Shown here piece by piece: positions 1 to 10,219 of a stretch of DNA of 64,000 nucleotides. Positions within the stretch are counted from its first letter, which is position 1. The number at the start of each line of letters is the position of its first letter. Made by a program: the position numbers and the translations under genes. A model generated the notes under the pieces. It was not told the origin of the DNA. It worked only from the letters and a program-made list of their open reading frames with translations, and did not search any database. Source of the stretch: Hymenobacter cellulosilyticus (GTDB taxonomy: Bacteria > Bacteroidota > Bacteroidia > Cytophagales > Hymenobacteraceae); NCBI RefSeq assembly GCF_022919215.1, contig NZ_CP095046.1, positions 3,896,501 to 3,960,500 on the forward strand, given 5' to 3'.

Positions 1-39
1 AGATCAGCCATAGAAAAGAAGCTAAAGCAGGATAAGTAA
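1..39 (+). CDS. C-terminal end of an upstream gene (partial)
   Basis: Frame 1 is open from the window edge to a TAA at 37-39 and reads as a charged, lysine-rich tail (RSAIEKKLKQDK). That composition is typical of a real C-terminus, but twelve residues cannot identify a family. No terminator hairpin is obvious in the roughly 180 bases that follow. Confidence 0.3.
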   Translation, partial: RSAIEKKLKQDK

Positions 40-220
40 GACGGATAGTGGCAATAGCTGTAATGGGGCGGGGCACTCAGAGCGGAGTTCTATAATACGG
101 GTAATGGCGGCGGCTCGGCCGTACCGGACGAGTTTTATTACGTGTTGATTCGTTTATTATCAGTCGGAAAAAAGCCTTCCTAACAGGAGTACGGCCCGCA
201 ACTGCGGGGAGGCCAGGGGC

Positions 221-637
221 TTAGGGCTGCAAGGCGTAGGCCGATGTCCGGACCCAAAACCGGGCCTCTTCTATGGTATGAAAGTACGCCGTACTCAGTG
301 GGGCCAGCCCGTTGGCCTTGTGCATCACCCGCGTTACGCCCTGCCGGTTCAGCACGTCGTCCGACTCGACCACGGCCATGTGCAGGATGTCGAGCTGGGC
401 AAACCGCGGAAACCAATCGGCGTTCAGCCATTCCTGGTCGAGCGGACGAATCACGCGCATGTGCTTGAGGTTGCCAATCCAGGCCCGCACGTGGTACTGC
501 TGGGCCAGCGTCAGCCCGGTATTCATTCCCTGCCGTAGCTCGGCACTATTGGCAAAGTCCAGCCATTCCAGCTCCAGCGCATGGGCAAATCCGTCGTGGT
601 GGATTTGCAGAAAAGGGGCGGTAAACAATGTTTGCAT
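221..637 (-). CDS. hypothetical protein, possibly STAS/SpoIIAA-like
   Basis: The 138-residue protein has no signal peptide or membrane segment and is probably cytoplasmic. It is rich in aromatic residues, with several Trp, His and Leu in alternating patterns. An ALELEWLDFANSAELRQGM-type opening and a central RAWIGNLKHMRVI segment recall small alpha/beta proteins of the STAS/SpoIIAA-like group that are common in Cytophagales. I do not recognise it firmly and assign no function. It stands alone, transcribed in the same direction as the exonuclease gene but separated from it by about 165 bases. The ATG start follows a purine-poor leader, as is usual in this phylum. Confidence 0.6.
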   Translation of the reverse strand: MQTLFTAPFLQIHHDGFAHALELEWLDFANSAELRQGMNTGLTLAQQYHVRAWIGNLKHMRVIRPLDQEWLNADWFPRFAQLDILHMAVVESDDVLNRQGVTRVMHKANGLAPLSTAYFHTIEEARFWVRTSAYALQP

Positions 638-801
638 AGCAGAAACAGCTTACTGGACGAAAGGAGCGGGAAAACCCTCTGGGTCAATGAATATAGGTAT
701 ACTCCTATCATAACCCAGGCTCGACAGTAAAAGATCCAACTGCTATACTAACAAGGCCCACCTCCGAAGGAAGCAGGCCCTGCAATTGCTAAAACGTTAG
801 G

Positions 802-2322
802 CTACTTAAATACCTTGACTTTGTCTTTGTGCTTGGTGCGCAAGTATTGCCGGATGATCTGCTGCACATCCTTGTTGTCGTTATATCGGGTAATAACCTC
901 TTTGAAGTCGTTGAGCTTACGGGCCGAAAACTCCGCGTCCACGTAGCCAAAGCCCAGGTAACGGCCGTGCTCCACCACTACCACAGTTTTCTCGTCCTCG
1001 CGCCGGCCCCGCCCAATAATCACGAAGGAGCCGTGTTCATAAGTAAAGCTCTCAATGGCCTCCTCCACGCGCTTATTGTACTCCTCGGCGGGCTCTAGGC
1101 CCAGGCAGGCCCCCTTGCAGCGGTGCACCTGGTAGTCGAAGCAGGAGCCGTTGGTTTTGTATAAGTCGCAGAGCTTCTGGCACAGGTTGAACTTGGCCAC
1201 CTTGTGAAAGAGGAACCCTTTCGCCTTGTACTGATTGCCTAGGGCAATGAGTGGGTGCGACTCGGCGTGGTCATCGGCGCGGCCGTAGTAGAGGCGCTTG
1301 TATCCATTCTCGTCGGTACGCAAAAAGATGCCCGCCGGGAATACCGAGCGGCGCTGCTGCCGGTTATAAAGCGGCTTCATCCGCTTGATTTCCGACGACT
1401 CATACAGTAAGGCCACTAGTTCCGAGCCGGTCAACTCCCAGGTAATGTCGGAGATGCTGTTCTTGAACTCCAGCGACTTGCGCGACTTATAATCGACGGC
1501 GAAGTGCTGCTGAATCCGCTTGTAGATGTTGATGCTCTTGCCAACGTAGATAACCTCGCCCTGCTCGTTGTGAAAGTAGTATACACCCGCTTCCTGGGGC
1601 AGAGAGGCTACTTTCTCGGGCGTAATATTGGGCGGCAGCAAAGCCGTGCGAATGGCTTCCTGCACCGCTGCCACGCGCTTGGGACTGGGCTGCTTGGTCG
1701 TCACGCCCGCGGCAGTGGCCGCCGGCGCCGCAGCCGTCTTCTTTGGTCGGCCTGCCGGGGCCAGCGCGTCTACCGAGGCCAGGGTATCGGCCGCCGATAC
1801 GGTGGGGTTGCGCAGGGCCTCGTCCTGCTGGCTTATTTTAAGCAGCCGGTCAAACAGAATAGCCGTGGCGGCCGCGTCGCCGGCGGCCCGGTGCCGGCCT
1901 TCCAGCGGAATCCCGATGTTCTGGCAGAGCTTACCCAGGCTGTAGCTCGGCTGCCCCGGAATCAGGGAGCGGCTCAGGCGCACCGTGCACAGGGTTTTGC
2001 GCGAGTAGTTGTAGCCCAGGTCGGCAAACTCCTTTTTCATAAAGGAGTAGTCGAAGCGCACGTTGTGGGCCACAAATACGCAGCCTTCGGTCAGCTCCAC
2101 AATCTTGCGGGCTACCTCGTGAAACTTGGGCGCGTCGCGCACCATGTCGTCGGTAATGCCGGTAAGCTGGGTAATAAAGAAGGGAATGGGCCGACCCGGA
2201 TTAACGAGCGTGCTGTACTGATCAACGACTTTGTCGCCGTCGTGAATAAAGATGGCTACTTCCGTGATGCGGTCCTGCGTGGGCTGTCCGCCGGTAGTTT
2301 CAAGGTCAATGATGGCGTACAA
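802..2322 (-). CDS. DEDDh exonuclease / GIY-YIG nuclease fusion protein
   Basis: The protein has 506 residues and two nuclease modules. Residues 1-170 form a DnaQ-like 3'-5' exonuclease: DLETTGG supplies the first acidic pair, AHNVRFDYSF the Exo II region, and HRAAGDA the Exo III His/Asp. After an Ala/Pro linker (about 185-240), a GIY-YIG domain (GVYYFHN...VIYVGKS, about 245-330) and a following segment resemble the N-terminal half of UvrC and the Cho nuclease. A role in DNA repair or structure-specific incision is inferred from the families. The start is TTG at 2322: an in-frame TAG lies about ten codons upstream and no ATG or GTG intervenes. A TATCTTTG promoter element sits about 47 bases upstream. 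Confidence 0.88.
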   Translation of the reverse strand: MYAIIDLETTGGQPTQDRITEVAIFIHDGDKVVDQYSTLVNPGRPIPFFITQLTGITDDMVRDAPKFHEVARKIVELTEGCVFVAHNVRFDYSFMKKEFADLGYNYSRKTLCTVRLSRSLIPGQPSYSLGKLCQNIGIPLEGRHRAAGDAAATAILFDRLLKISQQDEALRNPTVSAADTLASVDALAPAGRPKKTAAAPAATAAGVTTKQPSPKRVAAVQEAIRTALLPPNITPEKVASLPQEAGVYYFHNEQGEVIYVGKSINIYKRIQQHFAVDYKSRKSLEFKNSISDITWELTGSELVALLYESSEIKRMKPLYNRQQRRSVFPAGIFLRTDENGYKRLYYGRADDHAESHPLIALGNQYKAKGFLFHKVAKFNLCQKLCDLYKTNGSCFDYQVHRCKGACLGLEPAEEYNKRVEEAIESFTYEHGSFVIIGRGRREDEKTVVVVEHGRYLGFGYVDAEFSARKLNDFKEVITRYNDNKDVQQIIRQYLRTKHKDKVKVFK

Positions 2323-2368
2323 AAGCGGCGCGGATTCTGGTAGGAGAAGATACTAACACGATTACTAA

Positions 2369-2376
2369 CAAAGATA
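2369..2376 (-). promoter_or_regulatory. Bacteroidota -7 element for the exonuclease gene
   Basis: On the minus strand this reads TATCTTTG, a full match to TAnnTTTG. A TTG that could serve as the -33 element lies about 16 bases further upstream. The distance to the TTG start codon leaves a leader of about 40 bases. Confidence 0.5.
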
Positions 2377-2432
2377 GTACACGCGAAGGTTGCAAGCCGG
2401 GAAGTTTGCCGCTGCCAAAACCCGGCAAACAC

Positions 2433-2464
2433 AAAAAAGCCCGACCAGATGGCCGGGCTTTTTA
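2433..2464 (-). terminator. terminator after the DUF2383 gene
   Basis: An AAGCCCG...CGGGCTT hairpin is flanked by A and T runs on both sides, so it could work in either direction. It lies 24 bases after the DUF2383 stop, in the direction of transcription. Confidence 0.75.
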
Positions 2465-2487
2465 TAAAATAGGTGCTGGACAAAAGC

Positions 2488-2958
2488 CTAGCGCTGGCCT
2501 TTCTGCTGGGTTACCCAGTTTTTGGCCGACAGGATTTCGCTGTGCTGCTGCTCGATAATAGTGCGGGCCTGGGCAGGAATTTCCTGCGACTTAAGCGCCG
2601 TTTCGTAGGCGGCCAGGGCCGTAGCGTCGCCGGTTTCGCACTCGCCCAGGATGGCTGAGTCGTCCTGGCCCGTGATAGCCGACTTAATGTTGATCCAGCC
2701 ACGGTGTACGGCGGCGGCGGCATCGGCCACTACGCCTTCAATGGTGTTGCCGTCCTGTGGGTTGATGCCGATTTGCTGGGCCTGCTGGGTCAGCTGCGAC
2801 ACGAACTGGGAGCGCTGCTGGCTGAGCTCACTGAACTTCGACTTCAGATCGGGGCTGCTGACGCCTTCGGCGGCTTCCTGATAGCCTTTGGCGGCCGTCT
2901 TGTTGATTTCTACGAGGTCGTTATAAGCGCGGGCGGTTTCCGAGGTGATAGTTGCCAT
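2488..2958 (-). CDS. DUF2383 / PA2169-family four-helix-bundle protein
   Basis: The protein has 156 residues and is entirely helical by composition, with no signal peptide. The pattern of a Tyr-Asn-Asp-Leu-Val opening, a central block of paired Glu/Gln helices and a terminal INIKSAITGQD / CETGDATALAAYETAL region fits the DUF2383 family. This family has a ferritin-like four-helix bundle of unknown activity and is often stress-induced. It is monocistronic: an obvious terminator follows, and the AI-2E gene upstream has its own terminator. No metal ligands of the full ferritin type can be assigned with confidence. Confidence 0.8.
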   Translation of the reverse strand: MATITSETARAYNDLVEINKTAAKGYQEAAEGVSSPDLKSKFSELSQQRSQFVSQLTQQAQQIGINPQDGNTIEGVVADAAAAVHRGWINIKSAITGQDDSAILGECETGDATALAAYETALKSQEIPAQARTIIEQQHSEILSAKNWVTQQKGQR

Positions 2959-3110
2959 AAGACAAGAAAAGTTTTTAGGTGGAAATAAGAGTTCAGAACG
3001 CCAGCGGAGTGCCGCTGACTGAGCTTTTATACCCCTAACGCTACAGTAGGGTTACCCGGTTGAGCTTATAAAATTTAGTTTAGGGATTTCACAAGCAGAA
3101 ACTTGGCCAC

Positions 3111-3149
3111 GAAAAAGCCCTTGCCAGGTAGAGTTGGCAAGGGCAAAAT
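3111..3149 (-). terminator. terminator after the AI-2E family permease gene
   Basis: The stem GCCCTTGCCA / TTGGCAAGGGC is followed on the minus strand by a T run. It lies just downstream of the permease stop. Confidence 0.75.
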
Positions 3150-3173
3150 CAGTAGGGAAGCAGCAGGACTAGA

Positions 3174-4360
3174 TTAGCTGGCTTCCTTGGCTTTGCGGCC
3201 CATTACCCGCTGCCACCAGGTTAACTCCTTCTCGTTGCCGGGCTTGGTGGAATCCTCGCCCTCGGCCGTGTCGCCGAGCAGGAAGCCCCAGGGCTCGGTT
3301 ACTTTGCTGGCATCGAGCACCACTTTGATAACGGCCATAATCGGGATGCTCAGAATCATGCCCGGCGTGCCCCACAGCTCGTTGCCCAGGATCAGGGCCA
3401 GGATGGCAGCCAGCGGGTTGATGCTCACCTGGGAGCCGGTAATCATGGGCGTAATGAAGTTGCCTTCCAGAAACTGCACGAACACGAACACGCCAATTAC
3501 GCCCAGGGCCTGCAACGGGGAGCCGGTTTCGACCAGGGTAATCAACGCCGGCAGAGTGGCCCCAATCATAATGCCGATGTAGGGAATGACGGCCAGCACC
3601 GAGGCGAAAATGGCGAAGAAGATGGCAAATTTGACACCCAGCGCCACCAAGCCAATGCCATTGAGCACGGCCACGATGACAATAACCTTGAGCAAGCCTG
3701 AAATGTAGGCCTGCACCACGGTCTGAATGTTGTCGACGGTGTGCAGCACGTTGGTGCGCTTGTCGGGGTCACGAAGCGGAACATAAACTGGCGCAGGTGG
3801 TCCCGGTAAAGCAGCAAGCAGAAGATGTAAATCAGCACCTGGGCCAGGTTGCTTAAGGCCGAGGTGGTCGTGTTCAGCGTGGTGCCCAGGTAGGTGCCGC
3901 CCGACTTTTTCAGGGCCTTCACCGTCGATTCCTTTACTTCTTCTATGCTCATCGGCTTGTAGCCAAAGCGCTGGTGGGCCCATTCCTGGGCCTGGTTAAA
4001 AAAGTCCACGGTTTTGGTTTGCAGCTTCGGAATCTCGTCCTTGAACTGCGCCAGCTGGGAGCCAAATGCCATGATGATGCCCGCAAAAATGACGACGAGC
4101 AGCAGCAGGCACAGGATAATGGCCCAGACGCGGCCCAGGCCCTTGGACTCCAGCCACCGGCAGATAGGCAGCAGCAGCAAGGTAAATACGGCCGCAAAGG
4201 CTAAGGGCAGCAGGACGTCGTCCAGAACTTTGAGCGAGTATACCAGCAGCACGCCGGCCAGCAGCACAAAGGTGAACTGCACAATCGGGCGCTGCTTGAC
4301 CTCGGGTTGGGGTTTATGACCCGACGGAGGCAAGTTATGTTGGGTAGCAGGAGGGAGCAT
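3174..4360 (-). CDS. AI-2E family transporter (PerM-like), frame broken by one base
   Basis: This is a polytopic membrane protein of the AI-2E/PerM family, exporters or ion-coupled permeases with about eight membrane helices. The N-terminal part (from 4360) carries two hydrophobic hairpins and the long soluble insert. The C-terminal part carries a DPDKRTN-like segment, the helix rich in Val/Ile/Ala, and the conserved EGNFITPMITG motif before ALILGNELWG. The two parts are in different frames. They join as FRFVTPDKRT if one C is added to the run at 3765-3768 (GGGG on the plus strand), giving 395 residues, the usual family length. The substrate is unknown. I treat it as one intact gene with a probable sequencing error. 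Confidence 0.82.
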
Positions 4361-4421
4361 AGTGCTAATGTGGTTGGAGGGGCGGGAGAAGTGAAAAAGG
4401 GAGTATGTGCGGGGAATGGCT

Positions 4422-4429
4422 TATTTTTG
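4422..4429 (+). promoter_or_regulatory. -7 element upstream of parE
   Basis: TATTTTTG matches TAnnTTTG in the divergent intergenic region between the AI-2E permease and parE. It implies a leader of about 120 bases. Confidence 0.45.
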
Positions 4430-4556
4430 CGTGAACCTTCCCGCCGGTTTTTAGGTTGGAAGAAACGATTTTGCTAACTTGAGTAGCGAAAACAAAGCGC
4501 GGAAAACCTCAATTTTCTGCGTTATTTTACCTCAAATTTGATTTGCGAAAAGTACA

Positions 4557-6482
4557 ATGGCTGACGAAGAACTACCCCTGGCTGCGATTCCCGACCACGG
4601 CTACACCGAGGACAGTATCCGCTCCCTGGACTGGCGCGAGCATATCCGGCTGCGCCCCGGCATGTACATCGGTAAGCTCGGCGACGGTTCTGCTTACGAC
4701 GACGGCATTTATGTGTTGGTCAAGGAAGTTATTGATAACTCCATCGACGAGCACGTAATGGGCCACGGCCGCACCATCGACATCAAGATTTCCGACAGCC
4801 GGGTGCAGGTGCGCGACTACGGGCGCGGCATTCCGCTGGGCAAGGTGGTGGATGTGGTCAGTAAAATCAATACGGGCGGCAAATACGACTCGAAAGTCTT
4901 CCAAAAGTCTGTGGGCTTAAACGGGGTCGGTACCAAAGCGGTTAACGCCCTGAGCAATTACTTTCTGGTGCAGAGCGTGCGCGAGGGCCAGCTCAAATCG
5001 GCCGAGTTTGAGCGCGGCGTGCTCAAGCAGGACCCTAAGCCGGTGAAAACCAGCCAGCGTAACGGCACGCTGATGGTGTTCCAGCCCGACGACACGATTT
5101 TCAAGAACTACCGCTTCATCCCGGAGTACCTCGAAAACCAGATCTGGAACTACGTCTACCTCAACGCGGGGCTGACCATCAACTTCAACGGGCAGAAGTA
5201 CTACTCCGAAAACGGCCTGCTCGACCTGCTTTCCCGCAAGGCCGACGCCGAAAGCCTGCGTTACCCCATCATCCACCTCAAAGCCCCCGACATTGAGCTG
5301 GCCATGACCCACGGCAACGACTACGGCGAGGAGTACTACTCCTTTGTCAACGGGCAGTATACCACCCAGGGCGGTACGCACCTGGCAGCCTTCCGCGAGG
5401 CCGTGGTCAAGACCGTGCGGGAGCACTACAAGAAGGAGTACGACGCGGCCGACATTCGGGCCAGCATCGTGGCCGCTATTTCGGTGCGCGTGCAGGAGCC
5501 CGTGTTTGAGTCCCAGACCAAGACCAAGCTGGGCTCCATTAACATGGGCGAGGACGGACCCACGGTGCGCGGCTTTATCCTGGACTTTGTAAAGGAGCAC
5601 CTCGACAACTACCTGCACAAGAACCCCGCGGCGGCCGAAGCCCTCAAAAAGCGCATCGAGCAGAGTGAGCGGGAGCGCAAGGACATGGCCGGCGTAAAAA
5701 AGCTGGCCAACCAGCGTGCCAAGAAAGCCAACCTGCACAACCGCAAGCTACGCGACTGCCGCTTCCACCTCGGCGAGGGCAAGCAGGAAGCCGAGGCCCT
5801 GACCACGCTCTTCATCACCGAGGGCGACTCGGCCTCGGGCTCCATCACCAAGAGCCGCAACGTGGAGACGGAAGCCGTATTCAGCTTGCGCGGCAAACCC
5901 CTGAACTGCTTCGGCCTCAAGAAGAAAATCGTGTACGAGAACGAGGAGCTCAACCTGCTCCAGCACGCTCTCAATATTGAGGAAGGCATCGAAAATCTGC
6001 GCTACAACCGCGTCGTCATCGCCACCGACGCCGACGTGGACGGCATGCACATTCGCCTGCTGCTGCTGACCTTCTTCCTGCAGTTTTTCCCCGACCTAGT
6101 ACGCAATGGCCACGTGTTTATCCTGGAAACCCCGCTGTTCCGGGTGCGCAACAAGAAGACCACCATCTACTGCTACAACGAGCAGGAAAAGCAGGAGGCC
6201 ATGCGCAAGCTGGGCCGCAACCCCGAAATCACCCGCTTCAAGGGCCTGGGCGAAATCAGCCCCGACGAGTTCGGTAAGTTCATCGGCGACAATATCAAGC
6301 TTGAGCCCGTCATTCTGCAGTCTGACCGCTCGATTCAGCAGGTGCTGACTTACTACATGGGCAAAAACACCCCCGCCCGCCAGGAATTTATCATCGACAA
6401 CCTGCGTCTGGAAAAAGACCTGGTGACCTCCGACGTGCTGCCTGTAAGCGAAGTAGCCGAGGAAGACCTGGCCTTTGCATAA
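4557..6482 (+). CDS. parE: DNA topoisomerase IV subunit B
   Basis: This 641-residue protein is the ATPase subunit of a type IIA topoisomerase that decatenates daughter chromosomes with ParC. The GHKL ATPase (residues about 30-230) shows [16 protein letters not shown] and the [13 protein letters not shown] lid. The transducer follows. The TOPRIM domain carries the acidic TEGDSASG and DADVDGMH motifs. The wording [22 protein letters not shown] and the absence of a GyrB-type insertion favour ParE over GyrB, but the call rests on family resemblance. The partner parC lies 6.7 kb downstream on the same strand, separated by accessory genes. A strong terminator follows directly, so the two are not one simple transcript. 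Confidence 0.9.
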   Translation: MADEELPLAAIPDHGYTEDSIRSLDWREHIRLRPGMYIGKLGDGSAYDDGIYVLVKEVIDNSIDEHVMGHGRTIDIKISDSRVQVRDYGRGIPLGKVVDVVSKINTGGKYDSKVFQKSVGLNGVGTKAVNALSNYFLVQSVREGQLKSAEFERGVLKQDPKPVKTSQRNGTLMVFQPDDTIFKNYRFIPEYLENQIWNYVYLNAGLTINFNGQKYYSENGLLDLLSRKADAESLRYPIIHLKAPDIELAMTHGNDYGEEYYSFVNGQYTTQGGTHLAAFREAVVKTVREHYKKEYDAADIRASIVAAISVRVQEPVFESQTKTKLGSINMGEDGPTVRGFILDFVKEHLDNYLHKNPAAAEALKKRIEQSERERKDMAGVKKLANQRAKKANLHNRKLRDCRFHLGEGKQEAEALTTLFITEGDSASGSITKSRNVETEAVFSLRGKPLNCFGLKKKIVYENEELNLLQHALNIEEGIENLRYNRVVIATDADVDGMHIRLLLLTFFLQFFPDLVRNGHVFILETPLFRVRNKKTTIYCYNEQEKQEAMRKLGRNPEITRFKGLGEISPDEFGKFIGDNIKLEPVILQSDRSIQQVLTYYMGKNTPARQEFIIDNLRLEKDLVTSDVLPVSEVAEEDLAFA

Positions 6483-6505
6483 CCGCTGCCTTGCGCTGGT
6501 AATCC

Positions 6506-6547
6506 AACCGCCCCCGTGCCGCCCGGCGCGGGGCGGTTTTGCTTTTT
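6506..6547 (+). terminator. terminator after parE
   Basis: The stem AACCGCCCC / GGGGCGGTT, with a GC-rich loop, is followed by TTGCTTTTTATT. Confidence 0.8.
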
Positions 6548-6679
6548 ATTATTGAGTTATTCAGACCACTTCTCCGGCATACCTTTACGCTGGGCTTTCT
6601 GCCGCTTTTTATTTCGGCCCGCTTTCCTAGTCAGAAAGTAGTCCCGCGGTTCTCATCGACTGGTTTCATTTTCTGTTCT

Positions 6680-9323
6680 ATGCAACACACTTACTCTCTG
6701 GCAGCCGGGCGCCGCGCCCGTGTGGTTCGCCCCTTCGTTTATCTGTTCTTACTGGCGGCCCTACTGCTGACCGGGCCCCGGTGGGGTTGGGCCCAGGCTC
6801 CTTCCATTAGTACGGTCCTGAATGCAGACGGTACCCTGCGCGACGGTGTGCAAGGCTCCTTTGATGCCAAAGGGTACGAACTCAGCACCGGTGCCGGAGG
6901 CCAGCCTGTACTGCGCCCCGGGGCTTCGGAGTGGAACGGGCTGGGCGGCGGGCCGGTAGGGCAGCAAAATGGAGTCACTGGCGTCGTAACGGCCATAGCA
7001 GTCAGCGGCAGCATCGTGTACGTTGCTGGGCAAATAAGCTCTGCAGGTGGGGTTGCCGTGAACAACATCGCCCAGTGGAACGGCACCACGTGGAGCGCCC
7101 TGGGTACGGGCGTAACCAATACCGTTAACGCCTTGGCCTTACAAGGTACTGACCTTTATGTAGGAGGCTCTTTCTCCACGGCCGGCGGAATAGCCGTCAG
7201 GCGGATAGCCAAATGGGACGGCACCTCGTGGAGCCGCTTGGGTACCAGCACTGCCTACGGCGTGACGGGCGGCGACGTATCGGCGCTGGCGGTAATTGGT
7301 AACAACGTATATGTAGGCGGCGACTTTACCCAGGCTGGCGGCGTGGCAGCCCCTAGCGTAGCTCGGTGGGATGGCACTGCGTGGAGTAGCCTGGGTACGG
7401 GTATTACTAGTGCTACTGGAGCCAGTGGCAGAGTACATGCCTTTGCCACCAATGGCAACCGGTTATACGTCGGTGGTTTTTTCGCTACTGCGGGGGGAAT
7501 TGCCGCCAACTCCGTGGCCCAGTGGGATGGTGCCGGCTGGAGCAGCCTGGGTGCCGGGGCTGCCAATGGCGTCGATTTATCCGTTGATGCCCTGCTCATG
7601 CATAACAACACTCTCTACGTAGGCGGTAACTTCACAACTGCTGGTGCCCAGCCTTCGCCAGGTTTGGCCCGGTGGGACGGTAGCGCCTGGAGCAGGGTAG
7701 GCACGGCTGAAGCTGATGGGTCCGGCGGGGAAGTCTGGTCATTGGCCCTCAACGGTACCACCCTCTACGTAGGGGGCTGTTTAGCTCGGTAGCAGGAGTA
7801 CGAGCCGATAATATAGCTCAATGGAACGGCACTGCCTGGAATAGTGTCGGAACGGGCACTTCAACCGGAGCAAGCACCGGAAACGGAGTGAGTGCCCTGT
7901 TCGTGAGTGGTAATATACTCTATGCGGGGGCGCCTCCTCAACGGCCGGTGGAAGTGCGGCCAGCAATGTTGCTCAGTGGGACGGTACGAATTGGGGCAGC
8001 TTGGGTGCGGGCGCGCCGAATGGGACCAATGGGAGCGTCCACGCTTTTGCCATCAGTGGCAACACAGTCTATGTAGGGGGTAGTTTTACGGCCGCTGGGG
8101 GAGTGCCCGCCAATAACATTGCCAAGTGGGATGGCTCCACCTGGAGCGCCCTGGGCACGGGGGCTGCCAATGGCGTCAGAAGTAATGGAACATTTGGGTC
8201 GTTCGGCGTCGTCAATGCGCTAGCCCTGAACGGCTCCGACCTATACGCGGGCGGGGTTTTCTTTATGGCCGGCTCGGTACCGGCCAACTACGTCGCCAAG
8301 TGGGATGGTACGCGCTGGAGCAATCTGGGCGCGGGAATAGATCAGTTGTCAACCAATACGGTGTTGGCTCTGGCCGTGATAGGTAATACCCTGTACGCCG
8401 GCGGCCGCTTTTACTCAGCAGGTGGAGTGGCGGCCAGAAGTATTGCCCAGTGGGACGGAAGCCGCTGGAGCGGCCTGGGCTCGGGCGTAAACTACGGACA
8501 GCTTGAAACCGTCCATGTGCTGTTGCCCAGTGGGAGCACGCTGTACGTGGGCGGCGGTTTCACGTCCATCGGTGGCGTTATCGCCAATTCTATTGCCCGC
8601 TGGGATGGTACGAACTGGAGCAGCATGGGCGCGGGCACCAATTCGAGTACTGTACAGGCATTGGCGCTCAGCGGTAATAAGCTGTATGCAAGTGGAAGTT
8701 TCTCTGTGATGGATGGCGTGACGGTCAACTCTATTGCGCAGTGGGATGGTACCCGCTGGAGTAGCTTAGGCACTGGTTCGGTAATCGGGGCGCCCAGCCA
8801 AGGTATCTACAGCCTCGCCGTGAACGGTAACACGCTATATGTAGGGGGCACCTTCGCCCAGATTGGCGGAGTAGCGGCTAGCCGGATAGCCAAGTGGGAC
8901 GGCACCAGTTGGAGTAGTGTAGGTACGGGTATGGGAGCATACAATCAAACGTCAAGCTACTCGGTCAATGAGCTGGCAATGAGTGGTGGCGTCCTGTACA
9001 TAGGGGGCAGCTTTACCAAAGCAGGTGATGTAGGCGCTAATTACGTGGCTTCCTACCTTCCAGGGGCCGGCCCGCTTTCCACTACTGCATCTACTACCCT
9101 GGCCCCGCTGGCGCTCTACCCCAACCCCACCCAGCAGACCGCTACTCTGGCCGGCGCCCGGCCCGGCGCCCCCGTCCAGGTCGTCGACGTGCTGGGCCGC
9201 CCGGTGCTTACCACTGCCGCCGATGCCACCGGTACGGCCCGGCTGCAGTTGCCCGCTACCCTGCGGGCCGGCGTGTATTTGGTGCGCAGCGGTACCCAAA
9301 CCACGCGCCTAATCGTTAACTAA
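6680..9323 (+). CDS. T9SS-sorted surface protein with about 14 WDG repeats, two frame breaks
   Basis: ATG 6680 gives a signal peptide (arginines, then [12 protein letters not shown], cleavage near GWAQA). An ORF runs further upstream but has no such start. The body is a string of about 50-residue units with the theme LYVGGxFTxAGG...NxIAxWDGTxWSxLG, probably a beta-propeller or beta-solenoid adhesin. The last 75 residues ([14 protein letters not shown] to RLIVN) form a C-terminal type IX secretion sorting domain, so the protein is expected on the cell surface. Repeats continue through three frames: adding one G at 7772-7776 and one at 7926-7930 restores a single 881-residue protein. The ligand is unknown. 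It could also be a genuinely phase-varied gene, but the same G-run defect affects essential genes nearby. Confidence 0.83.
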
Positions 9324-9352
9324 GCGGCCTCTTTCCAACCTTTCAACGCACA

Positions 9353-9392
9353 AGACCGCCCCATCTGGCCGAAGCTGGGTGGGGCGGTTTTG
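9353..9392 (+). terminator. terminator after the repeat surface protein
   Basis: ACCGCCCCA / TGGGGCGGT stem with TTTTGTTG following, about 30 bases after the stop. Confidence 0.75.
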
Positions 9393-9421
9393 TTGCTGGG
9401 TGCACCGGCAGGAGGTGCGCG

Positions 9422-9544
9422 TCAGGCCTGGGGTGCAGGCTTGATGGGTGGCGTAGCGGAGCCCGCTGCGGGCGGCGCGTCATAAATCACGTAGTCCTGG
9501 TGCTTACTCACATCAGTTTGCACGAAGGCACGAACTTTCGACAC
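9422..9544 (-). pseudogene. possible C-terminal gene fragment or very small ORF
   Basis: Read on the minus strand from GTG 9544, this gives 40 residues. They include VSKHQDYVIYDAPPAAG and a Pro/Ala tail to the TGA at 9422, a codon pattern that looks coding. A TAA lies in the same frame five codons upstream of the GTG, and nothing recognisable continues beyond it. It may be the tail of a decayed gene or a small peptide. The family is not known to me. Confidence 0.3.
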
Positions 9545-10219
9545 CTTACCGCGTGCCTTTTACACGTTAGCGCAAGCAATTGTCTGGCCGCAAAAGGAAG
9601 GGGTAGGGCTTGGGAGGCGTCTGAAATGAGCCAGGAGGGAAGCGGAGCGGGAGCTGGAGCGAACGGGCCCAGGTAGTAGGCCCTACCAGATGCTGGTTGA
9701 GTTCGTGAGTCAGGTACTGAACCTGGGGCTGCCTCGCCCTCGGTAGCAGCCCCGGAAAACACGCGGGCTGCATCGGCTGCCGGGTGGCTGGTGGGCCGAA
9801 GAAAAAAGGGCTTGGCTACAAGCGGATAAAATGCTAAACGCCTGATTAGTACCGTGAATAGGGGTGTTGGTGTACTAAAATTAGAGAAGGTAAAGACGAC
9901 GACTATCTTTCCACCATCAAATTATTCTATCCCCGGTGGCCCTGCTGCCGGACTCTTTATTTCGGCAGCGGTTGTTTCATTCCCGCTTGCGTTATCCGGG
10001 CCAGCAGTCTTTTCGGCCCCGCCCCCGGGCCCCCCGCCTCACCCCAATGCTAGCTTGGGTCGGGAGGAGGGCCACACCCGGGCGGGACAGTCGTAAGGAC
10101 CTCACCGGCCCCGGACGATGCCCGGCGCGCATAGCGACACTGACTGTCACAGGGAGTTATAAGCCCTCCGATAGCCCTTGGTAAGTGGAGGAGGCGTTAC
10201 ACCTTTATTCATTACTGTC
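9545..10219. other. intergenic stretch, no convincing gene
   Basis: Short open frames exist on both strands but none has a plausible start, hydrophobic pattern or codon bias. The left part contains a run of Pro/Arg-rich noise frames and the right part is a C-rich block (10010-10060). I see nothing functional beyond the likely leader of the lipoprotein gene at 10220. Confidence 0.5.

Noticed and set aside
1504..2343. 279-codon open frame antisense to the exonuclease gene
   Set aside because: Shadow frame; Arg/Gly-rich with no domain, while the minus strand carries intact nuclease motifs.
7770..7935. Phase variation of the repeat surface protein by G-run slippage
   Set aside because: Runs of five G could slip, but essential genes in the window show identical defects, so the evidence does not separate biology from sequencing error.
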